Made by a program: the position numbers and the translations under genes. This document shows positions 34,812 through 42,971 of a stretch of 60,705 bases of DNA, piece after piece. Within the stretch, counting starts at the first letter, position 1, and each line of letters begins with the position of its first letter. Below the pieces are notes generated by a model. It did no database searches. It saw only the letters and a program-made list of their open reading frames with translations, and had not been told where the DNA came from. This DNA comes from an uncultured Lachnospiraceae bacterium (GTDB lineage: Bacteria > Bacillota > Clostridia > Lachnospirales > Lachnospiraceae): contig CAJUDX010000013.1 in assembly GCA_910584785.1 (NCBI GenBank), positions 1 through 60,705 of the forward strand, written 5' to 3'.

Positions 34812-35327
34812 ATGATCTACACCACAAAAATACCGTCCCCGGCAGGGGGAATCACCCTTGCCAGCGACGGCATACATTTAATTGGTCTCTGGATTGACGG
34901 ACAACAGTACTTTGCCTCTACGATTAAAGAAAAAACACAAGAAAACCCCGGCCTTTCCATTTTTACGCAGACCAAAGACTGGCTGGATCGCTACTTTTCC
35001 GGCAAACAGCCCGCGATCTGTGAACTGTCCCTGCGCCCTGACGGAAGTGTATTTCGCCAGGAAGTATGGAAACTCCTATGTAAAATCCCCTACGGCGAAG
35101 TTACGACTTATGGCGCCATTGCACGCAAAATAGCCGCCAGCCGCGGACTGGATAACATGTCCGCACAGGCCGTTGGCGGCGCTATTGGTCATAATCCCAT
35201 TTCCATCATTATCCCCTGCCACCGGGTTATCGGCAGCGACGGGAGCCTGGTCGGCTATGGTGGCGGACTGGAATTAAAACAAAAACTCTTAACCCATGAA
35301 AAACAGTCTAAAATCAACCCTTCTTAA
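34812..35327 (+). CDS. ogt: Methylated-DNA-protein-cysteine methyltransferase
   Basis: 171 residues. Suicide repair enzyme that removes methyl or alkyl groups from O6-guanine. The active site is IIPCHRV with C136, followed by the GYGGGLELKQKLL helix. The wing and helix-turn-helix region YGEVTTYGAIARKIA precedes it. It starts behind CAGGAGG. It is convergent with the next gene, and its stop overlaps that gene's stop by 4 nt. Confidence 0.93.
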   Translation: MIYTTKIPSPAGGITLASDGIHLIGLWIDGQQYFASTIKEKTQENPGLSIFTQTKDWLDRYFSGKQPAICELSLRPDGSVFRQEVWKLLCKIPYGEVTTYGAIARKIAASRGLDNMSAQAVGGAIGHNPISIIIPCHRVIGSDGSLVGYGGGLELKQKLLTHEKQSKINPS

Positions 35328-35716
35328 TAGCAGGCATGGTGTCTCCCATAATACCGTGTTGTTGAAGGCGTAGTATTCGACAATGACGAATTATCTGCCT
35401 GCATACAGGTTCCGTCACAATACCCATGCCCATGCAAATAGCCGCAGTACACCGTATCGTCATGGTAATGATGCCCTGCTTCCGTGCACCCGTCAATGGT
35501 ACAAACCGGGCAATTCACCCCGCTGCCATCATGCACCGGACAGCCCGGCACTGCGGATCTATCCGTATCTGCCACATCTGCACGAACCACACAGCCTGTA
35601 GAAGTCTGCCGGTGATGCCCACCTGAATGATGCCCGTGCGCAAATGCCGGAACGGTAAACATTGACATCGCTAAAAGAATACTTAACCCTGCTGCTGTAA
35701 CCTTTTTTCTTAACAT
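35324..35716 (-). CDS. Small secreted His/Cys-rich protein
   Basis: 130 residues. A clear signal peptide ends AFA (cut after residue 26), then HGHHSGGHH begins the mature protein. Thirteen His and nine Cys are clustered, including NCPVC, GCTEAGHHYH and CGYLHGHGYCDGTC. This composition suggests metal binding (zinc or copper) outside the membrane, but no family is recognised. The start has a plain AAAAGGAGATGG site. It overlaps the convergent ogt stop by 4 nt. Confidence 0.72.
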   Translation of the reverse strand: MLRKKVTAAGLSILLAMSMFTVPAFAHGHHSGGHHRQTSTGCVVRADVADTDRSAVPGCPVHDGSGVNCPVCTIDGCTEAGHHYHDDTVYCGYLHGHGYCDGTCMQADNSSLSNTTPSTTRYYGRHHACY

Positions 35717-35753
35717 AAACTCTCCATCTCCTTTTTTATTTTATCTGCCGCCC

Positions 35754-36233
35754 TTATTTATGGTACGGTTCATGATAAATAATCCGGTAGCTCCGATAAA
35801 TCTGCTCCAGCAAAATTACCCGCATCATCTGATGGGGAAAGGTCATTTTAGAAAAACTAAGCAAGAAATCGGCACGTTTAAGCACAGCATCCGAAAGGCC
35901 CAGTGAACCGCCGATAATAAATATCACCCACCCCTTGCCTTCCACACTCAATTTTTCTAACTTTTCCGCCAATTCCACCGAATCCAGCATCTTCCCTTCA
36001 ATCGCCAGGGCAATGACATAGGCGTCCGGGCGGATCTTTGCAAGAATCCTCTCCCCTTCTCTTTCCTTAATCTGTGTCTCAAGCCCCAAAGAAGCCCCAT
36101 CCGGTGTTTTCTCATCTGCCACAGAAAAAATTTCCAGTTTAGTATACCGGCTAAGCCTCTTTACATACTCGGCTATCGCTGTTTCCCAATAATTTTCTTT
36201 AATTTTCCCCACAGCAGCTATCGCTATCTTCAT
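35754..36233 (-). CDS. rlmH: 23S rRNA pseudouridine-1915 N3-methyltransferase
   Basis: 159 residues, the standard RlmH length. SPOUT methyltransferase with the SAM site IIGGSLGLSD and the end LSFSKMTFPHQMMRVILLEQIYRSYRIIYHEPYHK. The enzyme methylates pseudouridine 1915 in helix 69 of 23S rRNA. The start is at an ATG that follows a 40-bp tandem repeat, in which each copy repeats GTAAGATG. Confidence 0.95.
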   Translation of the reverse strand: MKIAIAAVGKIKENYWETAIAEYVKRLSRYTKLEIFSVADEKTPDGASLGLETQIKEREGERILAKIRPDAYVIALAIEGKMLDSVELAEKLEKLSVEGKGWVIFIIGGSLGLSDAVLKRADFLLSFSKMTFPHQMMRVILLEQIYRSYRIIYHEPYHK

Positions 36234-36235
36234 CG

Positions 36236-36345
36236 CATCTTACGCTTTCTGTCATCAGTTCGCCCTGTCTTAGAACATCTTACACTTTTTATCATCGGCT
36301 CACCCATTCTTAGAACATCTTACGTTTTCTCTTATCCATTCATCT
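36236..36345. repeat. 40-bp imperfect tandem repeat upstream of rlmH
   Basis: CATCTTAC-type units recur at 36236, 36276 and 36316. On the minus strand each unit has a GTAAGATG core, and the last copy abuts the rlmH start. Confidence 0.8.
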
Positions 36346-36390
36346 TATTCAAAAAGTATATCTGAACATCATAAACATATAGTTTTGACA

Positions 36391-37092
36391 TTATTTCACC
36401 CGAAAATAATACCCCACGCCCCACTTTGTATGCACATACTTTGGATCGCTTGGGCTTGGCTCAATCTTTTCCCTCAGCCTGCGCACATGGACATCCACTG
36501 TCCGCACATCTCCCGTGTCCAGAGCCTTATTTCCCCAGACAAAGGTTAAAAGTGATTCCCTGCTGTACACTTTATTCGGATGGCAGACCAAAAGTTCTAA
36601 AAGGTCAAATTCTTTCGCCGTCAAGTTAATTTCCTTTTCAGCAATAAACACCCTTCTCCCTTCCATATCCAACTTTAAATCCCCGGCAGTAACCACCTTA
36701 TTTTCCGGCTCTGCCGCCTTCTTCGTCTTTGCACGGTTCCGCCGCATAATTGCTTTAATCCGCGCCTTCACCTCCAAAATATTAAAGGGCTTTGTGATAT
36801 AATCATCCGCCCCATACTCCAGGCCTAAGATCTTATCCATATCGCCGCCCTTAGCCGTCAGCATAATAATCGGCATCTCCGAAAACTCCCGAATCGCCTG
36901 ACAAACCTCAAATCCGTCATACTTTGGCAACATAATATCCAACAGCAACACATCATACTCTGTCGCCTTTGCCTTCTCTATCGCCTCTTCCCCGTCATAA
37001 GCACAATCCACTTCCATCCCGTCCTGCGCCAGGCTGAACCGGATTCCCTTAACTATCAACTTCTCATCATCAACTACTAAAATTCTGGCCAT
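36391..37092 (-). CDS. OmpR/PhoB-family response regulator, orphan
   Basis: 233 residues. The receiver domain has VVDDE and phosphoacceptor D52 in LLLDIMLP, the MLTAK switch and YITKPF. The C-terminal winged helix carries LTAKEFDLLELLVCHPNKVYSRESLL and VDVHVRRLREKIE. No histidine kinase gene is adjacent; the neighbours are rlmH and comEA. The receiver resembles WalR/YycF-type regulators, but there are no wal neighbours here. Confidence 0.9.
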   Translation of the reverse strand: MARILVVDDEKLIVKGIRFSLAQDGMEVDCAYDGEEAIEKAKATEYDVLLLDIMLPKYDGFEVCQAIREFSEMPIIMLTAKGGDMDKILGLEYGADDYITKPFNILEVKARIKAIMRRNRAKTKKAAEPENKVVTAGDLKLDMEGRRVFIAEKEINLTAKEFDLLELLVCHPNKVYSRESLLTFVWGNKALDTGDVRTVDVHVRRLREKIEPSPSDPKYVHTKWGVGYYFRVK

Positions 37093-37167
37093 TCTCCACC
37101 TCTATCTCCACAAAAAGGGCAGCCATTCAACCAGCGCCGGTGTAATAAGGGCGGCCTTAATGCTGTC

Positions 37168-37887
37168 CTATACCGTGATATCATCTTTTATTTTTTCAAA
37201 TGCGGCATCTTTAATTCCTGATACCTTCATAATATCTTCAATTTTTTGAAAAGAGCCGTACTTTTCCCGATAGGCAATAATATCCTCTGCCCTGGACGCA
37301 CCAATCCCGCGCAGGGTCATCAGCTCTTCTTTTCCGGCTGTATTAATATTTACCTTTATCTTTTCTGCCAGAGCACCGCCGGTTTGTCCATCGCTTGGCA
37401 GACCAGCTTCATTTCCTGAAAATGAAATTCCCTGATCCTGGGCGGCTGTCTGGGCCTCCTGTATCGTCAAAACTGTAATTTTCATTCCATCAGCCACTGG
37501 TCGGGCCAGATTTAAAAAACTCTGATCCGCCTCCGGCAAAAAACCTCCCGCCATATCGACTGCCTGATAAATCCTGCTTCCGCGGGGAAGTTCATAAACC
37601 CCCGGAACATTTACCGCGCCGCAAATATGTACAAAACAGGAAGGTTCCTCAAAGACAACCATCTCTGGTGTTTCTTCCTGCTCACTGGACTCCTCTGTCA
37701 ATATCTCCGGGGATTCTTCTCCGGCCAATACTTCCTCTTCTGCCATTGTTGATAACAACAATGTATTCTCCTCTTCCGTCAGGGGCAACACCGCGGATTC
37801 ACGCGAACAGCGATAACAAACCCCTGACAAAAGCATAACCGCAGCAATAACAACTAATTTTATCCTTTTTCTCTGTAAAATATTCAT
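37168..37887 (-). CDS. comEA: ComEA-type DNA receptor (SLBB plus helix-hairpin-helix)
   Basis: 239 residues. One membrane anchor near the N-terminus, an acidic linker, then a SLBB domain (VHICGAVNVPGVYELPRGSRI) and a C-terminal HhH DNA-binding unit (VNINTAGKEELMTLRGIGASRAEDIIAYREKYGSF). ComEA binds double-stranded DNA at the surface during uptake. No other competence gene lies nearby in this window. Confidence 0.92.
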   Translation of the reverse strand: MNILQRKRIKLVVIAAVMLLSGVCYRCSRESAVLPLTEEENTLLLSTMAEEEVLAGEESPEILTEESSEQEETPEMVVFEEPSCFVHICGAVNVPGVYELPRGSRIYQAVDMAGGFLPEADQSFLNLARPVADGMKITVLTIQEAQTAAQDQGISFSGNEAGLPSDGQTGGALAEKIKVNINTAGKEELMTLRGIGASRAEDIIAYREKYGSFQKIEDIMKVSGIKDAAFEKIKDDITV

Positions 37888-37994
37888 GGATTCTCTCTGT
37901 CGGGAACTCCATTCCAGCCTATACTATTATTCTACTAGGATAAACCTTGAAAAACAAGTAGTATTTTCCAATTTTTCTTACGATTTTTTACCAT

Positions 37995-38426
37995 TTACCG
38001 GGAAGATTTAAAAATAATAATTCCGCCAATGGCAACCAGTGCTCCAATCACCTTTTTCCACTCAAAACCCGCCTTTTCCACACCAAACAACCCAAATAAT
38101 TCAATTACATAGGCAATAATAATCTGCGCCACAACAATTAACAACGCCGACTGGGCCGGCCCCAGGCTGTTCACACTGCGGATAACTGTATACGTAATCA
38201 GCGCCCCCAGTATTCCGCCCAGAAGCATATACCGTGGCTGAACCTGCCACAAAGCTCCAATCGGCTGCCTGCCCCCAAACATCCACATCAGCACACAGAC
38301 AGCAAAGGCCGAAATCTGCACCCAGCCCGCTGCCGTCCATATACTGCTCTGCTTGGTAACTGCTGTATTTAACACCCCCTGCACACTCATTAGCGCACCA
38401 GATAAAAGTGCAATGATAATCCCCAT
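37995..38426 (-). CDS. DMT-superfamily small transporter (YdcZ type)
   Basis: 143 residues with four hydrophobic segments, starting MGIIIALLSGALMSVQG and ending WKKVIGALVAIGGIIIFKSS. Matches single-unit YdcZ/DUF606 permeases, which probably act as dimers. The substrate is unknown. Confidence 0.82.
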   Translation of the reverse strand: MGIIIALLSGALMSVQGVLNTAVTKQSSIWTAAGWVQISAFAVCVLMWMFGGRQPIGALWQVQPRYMLLGGILGALITYTVIRSVNSLGPAQSALLIVVAQIIIAYVIELFGLFGVEKAGFEWKKVIGALVAIGGIIIFKSSR

Positions 38427-38550
38427 CGTATTCCTCCTTAATATTCAGTGAATCTGCCTGCTTTTATTGAAGATAGTTTGGATTTAATTTGATTTTCTAT
38501 ACAGGATTTTAGAATTTTTATCAAATAATAATCGAAGCTTTAAGAAAACA

Positions 38551-38600
38551 AAAAAAGCGGCGCGCCCAGATAGGAATCCTCTTGAGCGCCACCGCCATTT
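38551..38600 (-). terminator. Terminator of the ferritin-Bfd pair
   Basis: On the minus strand GCGGTGGCGCTC and GGGCGCGCCGC form an imperfect GC-rich stem around a 16-nt loop, followed by TTTTTTT. Confidence 0.75.
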
Positions 38601-38601
38601 T

Positions 38602-38781
38602 TTATTCTTTCACCAGCTTTTTTACCAGTTTCTTCACTTTCTTCCTGCAATGTCCACAGGCCTTTCCTGCCTTTGTCTGTTTCTTTACCTCTTTCCAGGA
38701 AGAACACCCGCCTTCGATTGCATCGGCAATATTTCCCTTCGTCACATGAAAGCAGGAACAGACGATCTTTTTCCGGTTCAT
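38602..38781 (-). CDS. Bfd-like [2Fe-2S] ferredoxin, 59 residues
   Basis: A small gene not longer than 180 bases. It contains C8-x-C10 (VCSCFHV) and C42-x2-C45 (KACGHC), the Cys pattern of the BFD-like [2Fe-2S] domain. The C-terminus is Lys-rich. It starts 14 nt after the ferritin stop codon, so the two form an operon. In other bacteria Bfd reduces iron in bacterioferritin so that it can be released. That it serves ferritin here is inferred from position. Confidence 0.9.
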   Translation of the reverse strand: MNRKKIVCSCFHVTKGNIADAIEGGCSSWKEVKKQTKAGKACGHCRKKVKKLVKKLVKE

Positions 38782-38795
38782 CTTCGCCGCCCTGC

Positions 38796-39311
38796 TTACG
38801 ATAAAACCAGGGACGGTGCAGAATATACCCGTGCAGCCAGTTCACTGTCCAGCATATATAATGCCCTGGCATCGGAACCAAACAGGTCAAATTTCTTAAT
38901 TAAACCCTCTGCGTTTGTTTCTTCCTCACCCTGCTCTTTCACAAACCAGTCTAAAAACTGCATGGTGCGGAAATCCTTTACATTATGGGCTGCTTCGTAG
39001 ATGGTATGTATTAATTCTGTAACATGCTGCTCGTGCTCATAGCCGGCATGAAGCGGATCGGCAAAAGAAGAAAATACCTTATCTGGCTTATCAATGGCTT
39101 CCAGTGTTACCTTGCATCCATTATTCTGAAGATACTGTAAAAACAGCATCGCATGATCGCGCTCTTCCTGAGCCTGCACCTTATACCAGTTGGCAAATCC
39201 TTCTAATCCCTGCTCTGTATAGTAATTGGAAAAATCAAGATACAGATAAGCCGAGTAAAACTCCTTATTTACCTGTACATTCAACAGTTCTGCCACTTTT
39301 GCATCTAACAT
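38796..39311 (-). CDS. ftn: Ferritin
   Basis: 171 residues from an ATG behind AGGAGGATTTTTTG. The four-helix bundle shows the ferroxidase residues E in NKEFYSAYLYLDFSNYY, EERDHAMLFLQYL and EQGEEETNAEGL. It oxidises and stores iron. Bacterial non-haem ferritins are about 165-175 residues, so it is full length. The Bfd-like gene downstream probably supplies electrons for iron release. No iron-regulatory site was identified. Confidence 0.93.
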   Translation of the reverse strand: MLDAKVAELLNVQVNKEFYSAYLYLDFSNYYTEQGLEGFANWYKVQAQEERDHAMLFLQYLQNNGCKVTLEAIDKPDKVFSSFADPLHAGYEHEQHVTELIHTIYEAAHNVKDFRTMQFLDWFVKEQGEEETNAEGLIKKFDLFGSDARALYMLDSELAARVYSAPSLVLS

Positions 39312-39509
39312 CAAAAAATCCTCCTTATCTCAATCGTATTGATAAAGGCTATTGTAGCACGATTCCCGTTTCTTGTCACCTTGAATTTGCAGTTCCCAAT
39401 TATCCCTCTGTCAATTTTATCTAAAACACAACCCGTTTTCCAAGCTTAATTTTCATAATATTGGGGCCAAAAGAACTTTTGACGCTGGTATCATTTTCAT
39501 TGACATATG

Positions 39510-39538
39510 ACAAAAACTGCGCTATACTTACATTGCAA
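39510..39538 (+). promoter_or_regulatory. Sigma-A promoter of the thiT unit
   Basis: TTGACA (39510-39515), exactly 17 nt, TATACT (39533-39538). It sits about 28 nt before the TPP aptamer. Confidence 0.88.
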
Positions 39539-39565
39539 AAAATAAATCGCAAAAATAAATTCACA

Positions 39566-39659
39566 AGCTAGGGGAGCGAAACGCTGAGAGTGGATGTTTT
39601 ATGATAAAAGCATCCTGACCCTCACTACTTGAACCGGTTAATGCCGGCGTAAGGAAGCT
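39566..39659 (+). promoter_or_regulatory. TPP riboswitch (THI element)
   Basis: Shows the conserved GGGGAGC, ACGCTGAGAGTG, GACCCTCACTACTTGA and CCGGCGTAAGGAAGC blocks in order. P1 is formed by AGCT at both ends. It is a canonical thiamine diphosphate aptamer. It precedes the thiamine transporter. Confidence 0.97.
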
Positions 39660-39706
39660 GAACGGTTATTGAGTTTAAACCGTCGCCTGTCTTCAATTCT
39701 TCGTCC

Positions 39707-39734
39707 CCTCCTGTGCAAAAAGGAGGATTTTTTT
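39707..39734 (+). promoter_or_regulatory. Expression platform: SD-sequestering hairpin / terminator
   Basis: CCTCCT (39707-39712) is exactly complementary to AGGAGG (39721-39726), the ribosome site of thiT, with an 8-nt loop and a following run of T. It can hide the ribosome site, act as a short terminator, or both. Confidence 0.75.
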
Positions 39735-40400
39735 ATGTCAATGTTTCTTATTTATGATGCAGAAAATTATGAGTACATCCTGCAGCCTGCCGGTTACGGA
39801 CTGCTCGCCCTTTTGCTGATAGGTCTTCTTTTCGCCATCCGGCTTTTCGGGAAAAATGAATCATCGATACCCATGAAAACCAAACAGCTGGTGTTTTGTG
39901 CCGTATCCATTGCCCTGGCTACCATCACATCATTTATTAAGCTGGCTTCCCTGCCATTTGGCGGTTCAATTACCTTATTCAGCATGCTCTTTGTTTCCCT
40001 GATTGGTTACTTTTACGGGGCAAAAACCGGACTGATTACAGGCGTGGCTTATGGTATTCTTCAGCTGATTACCGGACCTTATATCTATGCGCCCCTGCAG
40101 GTGCTTTTCGATTATCCTTTAGCCTTTGGCGCCCTTGGATTAAGCGGATTTTTCCAGAATAAAAAGCACGGCCTGGCTATCGGTTATATCGTGGGCGTAA
40201 CAGGGCGCTACCTCTGCCATGTGATTTCCGGTTATATCTTTTTTGCTGAATTTGCACCAGAGGGAATGCACCCGGTAATTTACACGCTGGGCTATAATCT
40301 GACCTACATCCTGCCGGAAATGCTGGTAACTGTACTGATTCTCTATGTTCCTGCAGTTTACCAGGCTGTGGGGCAAGTGAAGCGGCAGGCTTGTGCATAA
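39735..40400 (+). CDS. thiT: ECF transporter S component for thiamine
   Basis: 221 residues. A six-segment membrane protein, with ThiT-type features (ATITSFIKLASLPFGGSITLFSM, LDYPLAFGALGLSG and a conserved VTGRYLCHVISGYIFFAEF). ThiT binds thiamine and docks on a shared ECF energy module that is encoded elsewhere. Control by the TPP riboswitch makes the call strong. The start is the ATG behind AGGAGG; an in-frame ATG at 39669 lies inside the switch region. Confidence 0.95.
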   Translation: MSMFLIYDAENYEYILQPAGYGLLALLLIGLLFAIRLFGKNESSIPMKTKQLVFCAVSIALATITSFIKLASLPFGGSITLFSMLFVSLIGYFYGAKTGLITGVAYGILQLITGPYIYAPLQVLFDYPLAFGALGLSGFFQNKKHGLAIGYIVGVTGRYLCHVISGYIFFAEFAPEGMHPVIYTLGYNLTYILPEMLVTVLILYVPAVYQAVGQVKRQACA

Positions 40401-40408
40401 AGAGAACG

Positions 40409-40462
40409 ATCGGAACATTTCATCTTTACGGCTTAGAAGGAATGTTCCGATATTTTTTCTTT
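40409..40462 (+). terminator. Rho-independent terminator of thiT
   Basis: ATCGGAACATT (40409-40419) pairs with AATGTTCCGAT (40441-40451) and is followed by ATTTTTTC. Confidence 0.9.
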
Positions 40463-40521
40463 TTTCTGGCTTTCCATTTCCCATAATTTCACGTTACAAA
40501 TACACGCAAAACCACTAACGG

Positions 40522-42426
40522 CTAATTCTCATCATAACAAATCACACTCTCCGTATACTTTCTATCCATATCGTGTCTGATTTTCCTGTCCCCAACGCTT
40601 TCAAACAGAATCGAAAAATCGTAATCTTCTGGATATAATTCTTCAGCTGCCACATGAAGTTTTACCCGCTTATGATTAATCCATATCTTCTTTCCCGGAA
40701 GCTGTACCCTTAGAACACCTTTCTCATTGATCGGCTGGCATACAATGCCAATCTTTTTCTCTGGATAAACCATAACGCTGTCTCCTAACTTATATTTTAT
40801 TCGCAGTTCAATCTTCGATTTTACTTTCTTTATTTTTGAAATCCCGGCAGTATTTTTTTTTAAAAATACCTTATCTTTTTCCTGAAAATGATAGTTAAAG
40901 ACAGCTTCATCACCATAAGCAGCTCTTATCGCCATGTGCAGCATATTATTTGGCATTCCCATCCGGTCAGCGATATAAAAAGCGCAGCTTTCTCCCGCTT
41001 CTCCCAGTACCATCTGATAGGTTGGTTCTAAGGTTTCTTTATCAAATGTCATCCTTGCATTAATCATCCCCTCTGCCCTGTCTGCATAATCTTTCACCTC
41101 TGGATAATGCGTCGTAACCAGGAAAATGGCTCCGCTTCTCCTGAGTTCTTCCAAAATGGCAATAGCTATTCCCATACCTTCGGTAGGATCTGTACCAGAG
41201 CCAAGTTCGTCCATAATCACCAGACTTTCTCTGCTGACTTCACTTAATATTTCCAGCACATTTTTAATGTGCGATGAAAAAGTAGATAAATTTTCGGCAA
41301 GATTTTGTCCATCTCCAATATCGCAGAGATAAGAATTATTCATACAGATATCTGCCTCTTTACATGGAACATGCAGCCCGCACTGAGCCATCATACAGTT
41401 AAGCATCACCGTCTTTATTGCTACCGTTTTCCCTCCGGTATTCGGCCCGGTAATACTAACTCCCCGAACCCCATCTCCTATGCTGAATTGCAGCGGAACA
41501 TTTATTTTTTTATCCATCAGCGGATGCCTGGCGTCGCTTAACCGGACTCTTCGCTCCGTGTTAATTGACGGTTCAACAGCATCCAACTCCATACTCAACT
41601 TACCCTTTGATAAGATAAAATCCAGCTTTTCAACCATGGCAATATTTCTATAAAAAACTGTAAGCGATGCAGCAACTTCTGCGGTCAGGCTGTATAAAAT
41701 CCGGTAAATTTCGTTTTCTTCATCAATTTTAAGAAGCTGCAGTTCTTCATAGATTTTTGCGACGCCCGACGGTTCGATAAATAATGTATTTCCGGTGGAT
41801 GATTTATCTATCACACTGCCTGCAATCTTCAATTTATATTCCTTTTTCACCGGAACACATATCCTTCCATTACGCAAGGTACAGTAATTATCCGCCATAC
41901 ATTCCTTATTTGAACGCATAATCCGTTCCGCCTTCTGCTTCATTTCTTCCTCGCAGGCTACAATCTGATTTCTTATCTGACCAAGTGCTTTGGAAGCATA
42001 ATCACTCACCATTCCCCCTTGGATCTGACTTCCGATTTCCTCCTTTAATTCCTCAAGTGCATTCAGATTTTCCTCATCATAAGCTAATGGATTGTCAAAT
42101 ATCTTTCCCCGATTCAGATATTCCTTTAACCGCCGCACAGCCACCAAAACACGCTCCACTCGTTCCAACTGGTAAGGAGTAAGACATCCTCCTTTTTCGG
42201 CAATAACCAGGATATCTTTAATTTCTGTCAGATTCTGCAAAGGCGGCGTTCCTAATTTCTCCATTAATTTCCTGCTGTCGGTTGTAACTCTAAGTTGTTT
42301 TTTCAGTTCTGTTTCGTTCAGATAAAAGGTTATTCCTTTTATTTTTTCCTTTGCCCACTCAGTAACAGCAAAATTCATCCATAACTCTTTTATTTTATCA
42401 AATTCGATTTGTTTTTCGATATTCAT
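40522..42426 (-). CDS. MutS2-like ATPase with KOW-type tail but no Smr domain
   Basis: 634 residues. MutS domain III/V architecture with Walker A GPNTGGKT (327-334) and Walker B SLVIMDELGSGTDPTEG (401-417), as in MutS2. It lacks the N-terminal mismatch-recognition domain and lacks the C-terminal Smr nuclease. Residues about 545-595 (YKLGDSVMVYPEKKIGIV, later VQLPGKKIWINHKRVKL) look like the KOW module of MutS2. MutS2 in Bacillus binds collided ribosomes and helps rescue them, which is established knowledge. A ribosome-directed role here is an inference. The leader region (about 550 nt, with promoter, leader ORF and terminator) suggests attenuation. It is convergent with thiT. Confidence 0.82.
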   Translation of the reverse strand: MNIEKQIEFDKIKELWMNFAVTEWAKEKIKGITFYLNETELKKQLRVTTDSRKLMEKLGTPPLQNLTEIKDILVIAEKGGCLTPYQLERVERVLVAVRRLKEYLNRGKIFDNPLAYDEENLNALEELKEEIGSQIQGGMVSDYASKALGQIRNQIVACEEEMKQKAERIMRSNKECMADNYCTLRNGRICVPVKKEYKLKIAGSVIDKSSTGNTLFIEPSGVAKIYEELQLLKIDEENEIYRILYSLTAEVAASLTVFYRNIAMVEKLDFILSKGKLSMELDAVEPSINTERRVRLSDARHPLMDKKINVPLQFSIGDGVRGVSITGPNTGGKTVAIKTVMLNCMMAQCGLHVPCKEADICMNNSYLCDIGDGQNLAENLSTFSSHIKNVLEILSEVSRESLVIMDELGSGTDPTEGMGIAIAILEELRRSGAIFLVTTHYPEVKDYADRAEGMINARMTFDKETLEPTYQMVLGEAGESCAFYIADRMGMPNNMLHMAIRAAYGDEAVFNYHFQEKDKVFLKKNTAGISKIKKVKSKIELRIKYKLGDSVMVYPEKKIGIVCQPINEKGVLRVQLPGKKIWINHKRVKLHVAAEELYPEDYDFSILFESVGDRKIRHDMDRKYTESVICYDEN

Positions 42427-42429
42427 TTC

Positions 42430-42545
42430 CTTAATCCGTCCTTTTCTTTTTTACTTTTTTCATCCTTTTCTTCTTTATTCTTTTCCATCCTTTTCTTTTC
42501 TATTTTTTTCATCCTTCTTCATCCTTTTCTTTTCCATCCTTCTTC
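42430..42545 (-). repeat. A/G-rich tandem repeats before the mutS2-like start
   Basis: Read on the minus strand, GAAAAGGATG recurs several times with GAAAAAAnnnAAAAG between, up to the start codon. Each copy resembles a ribosome site plus ATG. The true start is chosen by frame only. Confidence 0.65.
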
Positions 42546-42602
42546 CTTAAATTTACCTGATATTTAACCTTGCCCAGCATTCAATTTTTGCGCCCAACAC
42601 GC

Positions 42603-42650
42603 AAAAAAGACCATAGTTCTCCTTTTACACATCGGATACCATGGTCTTTT
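42603..42650 (-). terminator. Intrinsic terminator in the mutS2-like leader (attenuator)
   Basis: On the minus strand AAAAGACCATGGT pairs with ACTATGGTCTTTT through one G-T wobble around a 20-nt loop, and ends in TTTTTT. It lies about 180 nt before the gene start and about 250 nt after the leader ORF. Confidence 0.85.
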
Positions 42651-42752
42651 GATCTATGATGATTTAGTTCTGCATCTGCCAAAAATCAAAAAGTATATTT
42701 GACGGTTCGTTTTGCTGCATAAAACGATTTTTACATCATTTCCAGCTAAAAC

Positions 42753-42885
42753 ATTACTGTTCACATCGTTCACCTAAATGATTTTAAAAAACAGAATCTA
42801 TTCCATAATATTAAGCGATTGTAAGGCGAATGAGCTGACTGAATAAAAGGTCAGCAAATGGGCAGACCTCTGGTGTAAAAGCAAA
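42753..42885 (+). repeat. Diverged R1 element inside the mutS2-like leader
   Basis: Left end ATTACTGTTCACA (42753-42765), almost the 13-bp terminal repeat of R1. Right end is GGTCAGCAAATGGGCAGACC (42849-42868) then a degenerate terminal repeat. The span of about 132 bases equals that of the intact R1 copy. Confidence 0.65.
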
Positions 42886-42901
42886 CATCTCCCAGCAATA
42901 T

Positions 42902-42940
42902 TTAATTTGCCATTTTCTCCCTTACAATCACAATTAACAT
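42902..42940 (-). CDS. 12-residue leader peptide of the mutS2-like gene
   Basis: ATG behind TAGGAGG with 7-nt spacing, then MLIVIVREKMAN and a TAA. It begins about 25 nt after the consensus -10. The strong ribosome site, short hydrophobic start and a downstream terminator make it a plausible ribosome-stalling leader ORF; translation is inferred. Confidence 0.65.
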   Translation of the reverse strand: MLIVIVREKMAN

Positions 42941-42971
42941 CAAAAATCCTCCTAAAACTTAATTTCATCTG

